Part shown: piece by piece, positions 1 to 10,440 of the stretch | Layout: every line of letters begins with the position of its first letter | How positions within the stretch are numbered: the first letter of the stretch is position 1 | NCBI GenBank assembly: GCA_009792885.1 | Contig: WMCF01000025.1 | Coordinates: 2,030,840-2,094,839, forward strand | Direction: 5' to 3' | Length of the DNA: 64,000 nt | Source of the DNA: Eremophila alpestris peregrina | Taxonomy: Eukaryota; Chordata; Aves; Passeriformes; Alaudidae | Translations under genes and position numbers: made by a program | The notes under the pieces: generated by a model | Databases searched by the model: none | The model's input: the letters and a program-made list of their open reading frames with translations, nothing else | What the model was told of the DNA's origin: nothing

Positions 1-36
1 AGTGAGAAAGTGAGTTCGTTTTAGTGAATGAGCACA

Positions 37-46
37 TTTATAAAAG
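37..46 (+). promoter_or_regulatory. TATA box of LTR-like element copy 1
   Basis: TTTATAAAAG lies just upstream of a GC-rich region and is conserved in the inverted copy (reverse complement at 57037-57046). It is a likely core promoter of the element; activity cannot be judged from sequence. Confidence 0.5.
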
Positions 47-291
47 CTGGGGATTTTGGGAACTTCCTCCTCTTTCTGCGGCTCGCCTCAGGAGAGGTGG
101 GGAGCAGCTCCAGCTCCCTCTGGCCGGGGGCCTGCTGAGCCCTGCCGGGGCTGCTGAGCCCTGGCCTAGCTCGGGGTATCTGCTATGCTCAGTGACTCTT
201 GGGCAGAGAGGGAGGAAAAGCTCTGAGCCTGAACTGAGCCTACCCCGAATGAGACCGAGGGGTTTAGGGGCCGAAAGCTGCATCCACCACC

Positions 292-456
292 ATGGGAGCC
301 ATCGTGACCTCAGCCGCCGTTCCTGTTCCTCCTCCCCCCGCCGTGTGGCCTCGGAGCTTTTCTAGAGCTGCCAACATCACCCGGCCGAGAGCACGGGACC
401 ATCCCCGAGCTACATTTAACTCTGTCCCTGCCAAGGTGAAGCTTGCAGAACACTGA
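292..456 (+). other. Small open frame with strong Kozak context inside LTR-like element
   Basis: The ATG at 292 has a textbook context (CCACCACCATGG) and opens a 54-codon frame rich in Pro, Ala and Arg that ends with TGA at 454-456. The inverted copy also has the CCACCATGG start, but a length change in the proline-coding C-rich stretch moves its ATG to another frame. The C-terminal part (Ser-Phe-Ser-Arg-Ala-Ala to Lys-Leu-Ala-Glu-His) is nevertheless kept in both copies, with an in-frame 6-base difference. No known domain is seen. It may be a chance frame in GC-rich LTR leader sequence; I do not call it a gene. Confidence 0.2.
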
Positions 457-1244
457 TCTTTCTAGGGAGTGAAGAAGATGTCATGGTAGAGACATTTCTA
501 TTTAGGCTTCATGAAGATTCTGAGGTCTGTGAAAGAGGTATTGTATCTTAAGGGATGGGGAGATGAGAAGATGCCCTTAGGCTGAAAATCTTTTGTGAAT
601 TGTGGTAACAAACTATGCTGGAATATATCTTTAAACCATGGAGAATATGAACTGGGGAAATAATTGTTCAGATTGGTAACTTTTGAGCAGAAGTATTTGC
701 AGTAGACTAAGTAGATATAGATGAAGCAGTGACCCTGTGGTCCCCTGAGGCATCTGAGTAAGATTCTTGATGTGATAAAGTCTTCTGTGCCAGTGCTTTG
801 AGTAAAAGTGAGAGATGTTTCTGCCCTAGAATGGGATGAAGCGTATCCTTTGCACCTGAACTGTTAATTTTAAAAATAACACCCCAGAATGCATAAAGTC
901 CATGACCCAAGTGCAGCTGATGGGAAAAACTGCACTTTATGGGAGAACCACAGAGACAGAATTTTGTTTCTGGGCGGCTGTCTTCTGTGAGAGCAAAGAG
1001 CCACGAGTAGACTGTTTCTGTCCTTGTGGAGAGTTACCATAACCAGAAAAAACCTCTCTCTAGAGAGACTGGTGAAAGACTGTTTTATAAGAAGTACAGA
1101 CCCTGAGTTCTGAGTTCTTGCCTTTATAAATGTCTGTAAGGAGGAAAAGAAACTGGTGGGAGAGGGGGAAGTGTTTTTGGAAGTTTCATTTTGATTCTTT
1201 TTTGGGTTTTTTTTCCCCCTCCTTGTTTCCTTTTAGTGTGTGTG

Positions 1245-1250
1245 AATAAA
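1245..1250 (+). promoter_or_regulatory. Polyadenylation signal AATAAA of LTR-like element copy 1
   Basis: AATAAA lies within the block GTGTGTGAATAAAC, which is conserved in copy 2 (TTTATT at 55713-55718 on the + strand). In both copies it is about 55-65 bases from the element's 3' end, as expected for an R-region poly(A) signal. Confidence 0.5.
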
Positions 1251-1306
1251 CTATATCTTTTAAGTTTGAGCCTGCTTTGCGTTTCTCTTAACCCTATCTC
1301 ACAGCA

Positions 1307-4300
1307 AAAAAAAAAAAAAAAAAAGAAACCCTAATAAAACCACCACACCATGTGACAGAAACAATTTTATAGTGTGTCCTGCTCACTGGCAGTGTCACTA
1401 TAGCCAGTTTCTTCATCTCCGTGGGTGATGTTTTATCTGGATTTTCTTTAAAAATTGTGACATCAATACCTAGGCCTTTTAGCTGGCTCTGTACAGGTCA
1501 GCTCAGGTTCAAGCAGGACTCATCTTACCACTGGAAACTCGATCATACACTTGTGTGATTTGAGTGAAAAAAAGGGCAAGGTAACTTTAGAAGCTAGAAT
1601 CCTCTAATTCAATCCCAAAGCATGTTGTCAACTTTATTCTTACTACCTTGTGGGTTTAATGTTGCACCAGAAGGATTTGACTAGAGGGAGACTAATATCT
1701 GCTAACACTGTTGCTAACATATTGCTTTACTCATGGGTTATTTCACTTTTTATTTTATTAGCAGTGGAAGAGATAGCACTGCCTACTATTAAAATTGGTG
1801 AATGTTGCCCTTGAAACTCCCCTCAGTTTCCCATAACTTTGTCTAGGTTTTAAACAACTGATGTTTAAAATTTTATGCTGATAAGGTCTGCCTCTGTCTG
1901 CTTTTGATGGGTTTATTCAGGTATATATTTTCAATACGTTCCAGCTGTTTTAGAGAATAATGCCTGAGAAGCTTTGGTTGTTTCACACAGGTTGAAAAAC
2001 AAAATGGTACCTGATAGTCCTTTTTTTTAAGCACCAGTAATTTTTATTTTCTATTCCTCATTGCCTGAAGTAAGGTCAAGAAGTTTGGTGAGGAGAGACT
2101 CTTAGGATAGGGATGTAAAGCTGGTATTTGTACAAGGATTAAGCTGTTTAAAAAAGACTCTTAAAATGTAGTCGTTGCTCACGGATAAAATTCCCCAAAC
2201 TTCCTGTCTGTGCTGAGCACAATCCAGTGTGATGCTTTACAACATCTGGCAAATGCAGCTGTAAGCAGCAGCATTCTCATCTTCATTTGGCCAATTGGAC
2301 TATGAGTAACAAGCTTTCCATGCTGTTATGATGGAGCTCAGGAAAACAAAAAAAAACCAAAAAACAAAACTGCTCCTTCTGAGAGAAAGAGAAGAAGAAA
2401 ACAAGCCTGTGGAAAAAGGGAGAGTTTGTCAAGGAGCTCCTTAGGAAAGAGAAATGGGAGTGGAGGTTGGTAAGCAACAGGAGAAAAAGATGCAAAGAGT
2501 GGGAAGGCAAAAAAACCTGGGAATAAGAACCAACAGAGGTGGATAAAGAAGGTGAAGGGGGCTAGAAAATAAATACAGTGAGGAAAACGGAAATTTATGA
2601 GCAAAGAAGCAGGAAAACCCTAGACTGCCCAACTTGAAAAACAGACCATATATGTGTGTTAAAGTGCCTCGTGGCATTTCCAAGGTCTAGTTTTGTTCAC
2701 TTTGTATGAAATTGCAGAATATTTCATGACTGGGACTGGAGGGTATGTTCTGAAAAGGCAAAGGAAACCAAAGATTTAAAAGAACCAAACAAACCCAAAC
2801 ATTTTTCATACTAAATTGTGAAAAAAGGAAAAAAAAAAAGTCAGGTGACATGTTCCTCATTCATAGTGTTCAAAAAGTTTAATATACGTTTTGACATTTA
2901 TCCCTTTAAGTATTGTTACCCCATAAAATAAAATACATCTGAAAAAGTGATTTTGAATTACAGGTATAACTGTATTATTCTGAAGCCATAATAAGCTAAC
3001 ATTTTGTAGTTCATAAAAAATAAATTCAAAGCATTCATGCCACCACATTCCTCAAAATTATTTCCTTTTATTGGATCACTAATTTACAAGAAAAAAAATG
3101 GTCATAGAGGAAAGCATCAAACTAATTTTATATTCATCTTTCTGTTTGCTGGTGGTGTGCAATTTTTTAGGAATGAGGCTTCCTTTTCTGTGGGATAGCA
3201 CTCAGAGAATTTGGGAGACATGCAGGATTTGGAAGAGGTGCAGCTAAAGGCATCACGGAAAGAAAATGTAGAAAAAGGCATTGAAGATCATATAAAACAG
3301 GTATTTCACTGGTGATCTTTCTACTGTGTTTTCTTCATTTTCTGGATATCTGATTTGATACCTCAGGGTCTCATTTGCAGAAAAAGTGATAACTTTCAAA
3401 TGCTGTTGAAATCCATGGAAACTGTCTTTTGATACAGTTGCTGTACATAGTAAATCCTTTGAAAAAGTAGGTTCAAGGTATTTCAAACAGAGCAACCAGA
3501 ATTAGTGGATATTTTTTACCATAATCTCTCTGTGTTAGGATTTTCCATCTGTTAAACGTTGATACTGATATAGCAACTCTAATGTCTGGCAAATGCAGTG
3601 TCTACCTCTTACTGCTGGAGTGCTAAACTGTACATCTTCAGCAGTTTTCTTTCAGTGCAAGTTTTCTTTTCTGGACTGAGCATGAAAGAGTAATTGCTTT
3701 CTTTCTGGGATCATAATTCAGCAGGAGAAAGTCATGTGAACAATCTCGAACCTCTCACAGAGGAGAATTGGAAAATATTTTTAAGCTACTGAACTCAAGT
3801 CATTTAATCTTTCCTGCTTACTGCAGTATATTGAATTTTTGAGACCAAACAGTGTAGACTTCAGCTAGCTTTATAGCCTTGGCTGTTTATAGAGCATTTA
3901 TACTAAAAAAAAAAAAAAAGAAAAAAAGGTAATGTGATGTAGGTGCTTCTTAAATTTACCATAACATGAATAAATTTACAGGAATATCAAAAACAGATAT
4001 GTGAATCTATTTCATAATGGTTACTCATTCTCCATGAATGACTAACACTTATGCCCTTTATTCTCCAATTAAGTTTATAGATGCAGAAAGACAAAATCAC
4101 AAAAGACATTGCAAATAAAATGTTTAACTTAAATATGGAATAAAAATCTTCCAGATGCCTAATAATGGAAAGTTAGAATCTGCTCTTTGAGAAAATGTAA
4201 ACCTGAAACATGAAAAAACATTTCATCATTGTATTTTCACCCAAATAAAAGCTTTTGTGGGTTGATAAAAGTAAATTATACCAAATGTCATTGCCATAAT

Positions 4301-7300
4301 TTTTCTTCTTATTCTACCTGTGTAATGCACTAAAGCTATCAATTATGACTCTAAAATTGCAAGAAGCTAGGCTAATTTTGTGTTCTCAGTTGCACAAATT
4401 GCTGAGATACAGCTTTAAACTTTTCCAGTGACAGCCCATATTTTCTACAGGAAGCAATGAAGCTCAAGGCCTGATTGCTTCTGACTTAGCTCCCAGCCCT
4501 TATCTTTTTCGTCTACCATATCTTTCTGGTTGCCTTTTAAAAATCTCTTTTGGATGTGTGCCAGAGCTCCTGGTACCATGGAAAAGTTAGTAACAACTCA
4601 GAGCAGCTGTTACTGGAGCAACAGCAAGGGCCAGCTCTTCAGCTCCCATCAGCCAGGAGGGAACCATGTGGTGGCTGCATTCTACCTCAGAAGTGTTTAC
4701 CTCTCCTAGGAAATTGATGCTCAGTACTATTAAATAATCTCCCCATCATCTCCAGGGCTGATTAATGTTGCAGTGCAGTCACAGAGCTGCAGAGGTTGCT
4801 CATCCTTCCTCAGGTGATGCAGCCATCCTGATTCACTGACAAGGAAGTCAAGATCTGTCTTCCTTTGCATGTACAGCTCCTCTGGAAAATGTGCACAGGA
4901 GAGCCTGGATTTATCCAATCCACTCCAGTAGCTAAGACCCTTTCCTAAGATATGCTATTTATTACTGTTGTTTGTGTATCATGTAGTTTTAGCAAGAACC
5001 CAGAGATGCAGACTCATTTGGAAAGAACATCCAAAGAACATTGAAAAAAAGGCAGTGTTTGCAGGCAGAAAATACACCAAGTACAATCCCAAAGCAAGTC
5101 AAGGTCAGGGACAGAATGAAGGCCACCACTTTTATTTATCTTCACGCTAGTCTACCAGTGGCTAGTTTCAGAAGATTTCAACTTCTCAGTGGTTTCTTAT
5201 GCAAAACAATGGCAGAGCAGAACAAAGACAGCTAAATAAGTGTATCTGGGCACAGAATGTTAGGGCTGGCTGCTACATTGGTACACAATATCCACTGCAA
5301 TTGCTGCCTGGGGAGAGTGTGTTTGCAGAGTGTGGCAGCAACAGCTTCTGCAAGACAAAGTACTGCACATTTGACTGCTATGGTTGGCAGTTTTTCTGTC
5401 AAGTAAGCACTGGCAGAGGATACAGGGTGCACCTCTGAGACTCAGACTTAAGACTTTTTGTTCCAGTTTCAGTGAGGGTCTGTGCTCCTCTGTGAGCTGC
5501 TCAGCACAGTCATATTGAAATTTTCTTCCATTAGGCTTCCTGTGCCCAGTAAAGGCAAAACACAGTGCAAGTCCCAGCTGAGAGGCAGATGGAATGTTTC
5601 AATTCACACAAGGACCCACTGTAGCATCCCAGCAGTGCTAGGGAGGTATGAACACATTTATTTTTTTCAGGTGCACTCTGATATTCATCACACACGAAGC
5701 AGAATATAAATCAACCTCAGGGCAAATGAGGATGAGGCCCATTCCCTCTGTCTCTGACAGTCCCTTTGTGAATCTCACTTTGTGGGAAGTCTTCATGTGC
5801 CTCAATGGTTCTGGAAAAATAAAGGGTGGATGTCCTGCCAAGAAGGGAAGGTCCTGTAGTCATCTCACTGTGAACAAGGAGAGCTGGTTAAGACCAAGTG
5901 ATTCTTTTTTTCCCTACATGTTTTGGTATGGCTGAAGTAATTTTTTGCAAAGGTAACTGGGAACTGAAGGATTCCCTGTTGCTGGAACAGGGCTGGAGTG
6001 ATGGTGAATCTTTATTCCAGATATAGGGAAAACTGAAGAAGTGAGTGAAGCGGAGATAGATGAGGGAGAAACAGGGGATCCAAAACTTGCCCCCTCCCTT
6101 GGCAATTTCCATCAAATGAGACAAACAGTAGCTGCTTCAGACCAGTGCTTTGTCTCTCACATGGGACCTGCAGAGGCAGAGAGCAGAAAAAGGAGAGTAC
6201 CCCACACCTGCACTGGAATCAAGATCAATTACTTCTAAGCATGGGGCAAGTACTGTGGGCTGAGCTTGCCCTGGCTCAGATATGTGGTCCCAGCACTCCA
6301 GGCTCTCATTTACCCACCCAGACACCCATTCTTTCTGTCACTGGGCTAGGCTGTGATTGCGATTCCTTTCTGAAGAGCGGCTTGTTTACAATTCTTGATG
6401 GAGTTTACTACTTGTAAGAAGAAAAGCATTGCTCATTTTTGAGCAGCCTTCCATTGTAGTTTAAGTTCTTTGGTCTGTGGAACATGAGCTAAAGTTACTG
6501 TCTCTGTAAGGACCAAAAAAAAAAAAAAATTAAGCTTATCTCCTTTCTTATAACATAGTTGTTGTTCTAGGCTGTTCTTAACAGAATTTCAGGGGCTGAT
6601 TAGGCTTCAGTGGATATATTCCAACTAGGACAGTGTTTCTAAACTGCCTATATATATGAAAAGATCACTGAAGGTTTTCTAGCCTCTTCCAGTTTTTCTG
6701 TTCTGTTATTTTAGCCCACCAGACTTCTATTTCTGCCACTGTTCTTCTGCCTCTTTCCATCATTTTGACATGTCTAGCTACAGAAAGGAATTGAGTAGGA
6801 TGCTTATCTCTGAACTAACAACATTGCAGAGCTCCTCTAGTCAATTCTACTCTTTTACAAACGTACTTTATGGAAAACAATACAGGAAAAAGAAATATGC
6901 AGGTGTATGTTTTCTGGTTCCAGATGAGAAAAAGGAATTACATTTGCATGGTATATGATTGCTGATGAATGCTTTCAGAGGAGAATATACCTGAACACAA
7001 ACATTAATGTTGGAGGAAAGCATCAGTATAATTCCTTTCAGAATCTTATGGACCTCCCCCTTTAGGTCACACTGTCTTTCTCTGTCCGCTTCTCTACATT
7101 AATACAGTTAATAATCCTCATCTCTCATTTATCTCTTGTGGAAGGGAGATCTCAAGGCCAAGCCTGCACAGAGGCACAGCTGATTCATTACCAGGGTTTA
7201 GCCAGAGTACTTCTCCCTGAAAAAGTTTCCTGCAGTGGTACAAAAGGAATGGCTCTGTCATCTGACAGTAGTTGATTTCCTCAGAGTTTTTCTCATTTGA

Positions 7301-7414
7301 GCTTCTACACCTGGCACAGAAGAAGTAAATATTCAGCTTACTAAGGGGTTCAGACCTTCCTGATTTTAGGAATATAAATCATGGAAACTTGAGAGCTATT
7401 ACCTACCCCAGTAA
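1307..7414. other. AT-rich non-coding DNA, no gene seen
   Basis: After a 20-base A run, this stretch is unique-looking AT-rich sequence. It has A-rich low-complexity patches (2340-2410, 2821-2840, 3904-3928, 6516-6530) and short open frames without recognisable domains. A mildly GC-richer part lies at 6040-6420. I see no splice-bounded exon, RNA gene or recognisable transposable element. A 14-base motif (TCTGGCAAATGCAG) occurs twice, near 2247 and 3586, without further similarity around it. Confidence 0.5.
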
Positions 7415-7455
7415 AGGCTTTATTTAGTTTAATCCTGAGTGAAACAGTGTAGCTT
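7415..7455 (+). repeat. 41-bp direct repeat, left copy (flanks adapter junction)
   Basis: These 41 bases are identical to 7494-7534. The two copies sit exactly on either side of a 38-base double Tn5 mosaic end. The exact identity and position point to the same genomic segment having been represented twice when an adapter-containing read entered the assembly, not to a natural duplication. Confidence 0.9.
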
Positions 7456-7493
7456 CTGTCTCTTATACACATCTAGATGTGTATAAGAGACAG
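7456..7493. other. Nextera (Tn5 mosaic-end) mate-pair junction adapter left in the assembly
   Basis: Bases 7456-7474 are CTGTCTCTTATACACATCT and 7475-7493 are its exact reverse complement. This 19-base unit is the Tn5 mosaic end used in Nextera libraries. Two of them joined head to head form the 38-base circularisation junction of Nextera mate-pair libraries. A natural Tn5 insertion would carry IS50 sequence between its ends and a 9-bp target duplication; here there is no cargo and a 41-bp duplication. It is a library artefact, not bird DNA. Confidence 0.96.
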
Positions 7494-7534
7494 AGGCTTT
7501 ATTTAGTTTAATCCTGAGTGAAACAGTGTAGCTT
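7494..7534 (+). repeat. 41-bp direct repeat, right copy (flanks adapter junction)
   Basis: Exact second copy of 7415-7455. Sequence to the right (from 7535, TTAAAACAGC) continues as normal host DNA, so the native locus most likely has one copy and lacks the 79 extra bases (41 plus 38). Confidence 0.9.
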
Positions 7535-10370
7535 TTAAAACAGCTTTCATTGTGGCCTAGATAGTTTTGTTATGTCACATGACAGGGAGGAGTCCTGCTA
7601 GGGAAGGTGATGAATGTCTCTGTAGTTGTCTACTTTATGGTATAATGGCTTGCAGGTTCCTAGGGGTGGACTCAGACCCATTCAGAAAAAGGTTTTAATT
7701 TAAATGAGGTTTCCTACATTCAAATTCTTTAGCTGTAAAGCTGTTTTCCACAAACGTAGAGCTGCCTCACATCCCCTCTCATTTTGTGCAGAGCCCAGCT
7801 GATGAGGCAGCATCAGCAGGGCAGCTCAAGGTTTGCTGACCAGAGCTGCTCAGGGCATGGCTGGGGGTTTGGGGGACCTCTGCCAGTGAGAAGCTGAGCA
7901 CCTCTGGGGTTCAGGGGGAGTTGCCAACTTAAGCAGGATGTGTGGAGCTTCAGTTACAGCTGTAGGTGCTTGGCAGATCCTTTTGTAGATTAAACAGCAC
8001 CTAGACTTGAGGGGCTCGCCCATTGATGACACCAGTGGGATTTAAGACATGTTCTCACATTCAGGCTGCACCCCCGTGGTGGGCTGTGTCCTGCTGAGGT
8101 TGTGGGCAGTCATCAGATCAGGGCAGCTTGCCCCTGTGTGAGTTGCAGCTTATACTCTCTGCCCAGCTGCCCTTAGGGCTGCAATAAGGTGCCTCTCCCT
8201 CCAGGCAGGCTTGAAACCAGGAAGCAAATTCTGAAACCATGCGGTGTTATCACTTGAGTTTCAGTCATTCAAAGCTATGGTCATTGCAGTTCAGTATATT
8301 TGAGTAACTGTATCCATGCTCCCATGTGTAAATCAGCCAATATCAGCCAACATGGTAGATGCTGCTAGTGGATAGCATAACTCCAGACAGAGTGGGAACT
8401 CTAATCTCCTGTTGATCCTGCAGACCAAGGCCTCCAGCTTGACTGTACCATGAGTAACGTGAAACAACAACAATGGTTTTCTTCTCCAGATAATGAATGT
8501 GCAACACTTTGAACTATTTAAAGAAGTAATTGTATTTTCAGCTTTGTCAGATGCATCCTATCCTTCAAAGACATTTCCTCACATTTTATGTTTTCCAAGA
8601 AAGCTGCTCATCAGGTAAACTGTGCCCAGCACAGGCAACCTGTGATAGAGAGATACCCACTGAACTAACCAGAACTGCAAAAAGGAAATTGAAGACAAAT
8701 CCCTGACCCAAAAGGCACATTTTGGGTGGTAAGAGACAGTAGGTTAGGCAAGAACCCCCTTTTTTGCTCATCCAAATGCTGCAGGTGCTCTCTGGCACAC
8801 ATGGACGAACAGCTGAGCTGGGCAGCCCAACTTTATCCAGCTATGTCCAAATAGATTTCAAACAAATCCCCCACTTGTAAAAGTTGGCTCGACTTTCACT
8901 GATCTTAATAACAGCTACACAAGAACATCAAAAGAGCAGAATTTGGCCCCATGAAAAGCAAGAAATAACCCATTTATGGGTCTTATTGTTAGGTATTAGC
9001 AGTTTAAAATTACAGTCATTGTGTGGCACAAAGAGCATTCTGAACAATTCATTCCCTTATGGATGTGATTTAAAATTAATTCATTCTTCCGCCTCACTCC
9101 ATTATTGCCAGCAAACCAGTGATGTGGAATTACTTATTTTTTAAGCCATATGGTCTTCTGGGGACAGATACCTCCTTAGCCTACTCTAATTAAAACATTT
9201 CATGTATAAGAAGTTCACTCTGATTTTTAGTTTTTTGTTAAATGACTGAACAAAAGGAAAAGTGAATTTTGCAATTAGAAGTTAGGGATGCTTTCTGTTT
9301 TTCTCATTACCCATTTATTTTAAAATCAAAAAGTCCCAGCTTGTCAGTGCTCTCTAGCAAAGTATTAGAGTATTTTAGAAGAGAGATCAAATGCGTTTAA
9401 AACCCTATATTTGATTTTCACGCTTCTACCTAGAAATGTAATTCTTTAACAGGATTTCTTGTCACAGAGCCATTTCTGCACATGATTGTGTGAAGAGCAA
9501 GGATCTAGACCTTGCTGACTCATTTAGCAAATATTTCTCGATTTTCATAACAGCTCAGGCTTTGATTTTGTTTTGTTGTCTGTTTCTTTTTTTGGTTTTT
9601 TTTCTCTCTGCTGTTTTGTTTCCGGCTGTCAAGAATGGAAAAAATCTAGTTGCCTATACTTCATCTAGCCTACAGCCAGATGAAGAACATAAAGACAGGA
9701 GTGGGAAGAAGGTCAAAATATTACATTAACAAGTTCATCAGTAACATTTGCAAGAGCAAAATCAGCATCTTGAATTTAGGAACATTTAAAAAATATTTAC
9801 TGCAATGCATTTTTATGTGTAAAATAATAAATCTGCATGGTGCTTGGGTGGAATTTTGTATTACAATAATCAATCAGAAGTACATCCTGCTAAAATATCT
9901 GTGAATGTATAAACTACACCAAATAGTCCTCACAAAAATTCATATATTCCCTTCCAAATGTATTTTTGCTGCTTTTCCACTATTTTATATGTTATTGATT
10001 ATTGTTTCTATCTTACTTTTTCTGTGTAATTTCCCTCTATGGCAGTATATTTTTTCACAGAAAACCTTTCCCTGGCACTGGATAGAGATCCCATTTTGCA
10101 GGATATGCCTACAATTAGAGGGGGAAAATGGGAGGTCTTCTTGGAACTGCACATGGACTGTAGTCAGGATTCTCTCCACTCTTTTCTTGCCTTTAAAACA
10201 AAATAGGTTCAATGTTTGTGTGTATTTATCACAAAATAGAAACTGGAAAAAAATCCTTCCATGCAATATTTGTTGACCTTCACTACCAGTGAAAAAATAG
10301 AAGTCCTCAAAGGGCACAAGAAATAGGCAGAGGTTTAAATGTGCAGACAGACATCTTGGACCTCTCCACA
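7535..10370. other. Non-coding DNA, no gene seen
   Basis: Moderately GC-rich from about 7740 to 8210 and AT-rich after that. Only short open frames without recognisable domains are present. No interspersed repeat was recognised. Confidence 0.5.
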
Positions 10371-10440
10371 GTAAATAATAAACACAATAAATAAATAAAT
10401 AATATTTATTTATTTACTTACTTACTTATTTATTTATTTT
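10371..10440. repeat. AAAT/ATTT low-complexity palindrome-like microsatellite
   Basis: An (AATA)n run is followed by an (ATTT)n/(ACTT)n run, so the two halves are near reverse complements and could fold into a long AT hairpin. Such tracts vary in length between individuals. Confidence 0.85.

Larger units (their letters stand above)
1..1306 (+). mobile_element. LTR-like interspersed element, copy 1 (probably an ERV LTR)
   Basis: The segment matches, in inverted orientation, the segment at 55650-57083 along almost its whole length, which shows it is a dispersed element. It carries a TATA box (TTTATAAAAG, 37-46), a GC-rich CpG-bearing stretch at about 60-420, and an AATAAA signal (1245-1250) about 55 bases before the shared 3' end (CTCACAGCA, ending near 1306). 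A run of about 20 A follows directly. TATA near the 5' side and AATAAA near the 3' side suit a retroviral LTR with TG...CA ends, although the TATA box lies unusually close to the left edge. The window starts at or inside the element, so its true 5' end and target duplication cannot be judged. The family is not identified; a retroposed transcript with an A tail is the alternative. Confidence 0.6.

Noticed and set aside
24..365. 113-codon open frame at the left edge, and the matching frames in the inverted copy
   Set aside because: It runs through the GC-rich part of a dispersed element in a frame that differs between the two copies; no domain is seen.
5199..5438. Cys-rich open frame that could suggest a defensin-like peptide
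   Set aside because: The cysteine spacing does not match beta-defensins (no terminal Cys-Cys pair), and there is no signal peptide or exon structure.
7456..7493. A natural Tn5/IS50 insertion or a bacterial transposon remnant
   Set aside because: Only the 19-base mosaic ends are present, with no IS50 sequence, and the duplication is 41 rather than 9 bp. The adapter explanation fits every base.
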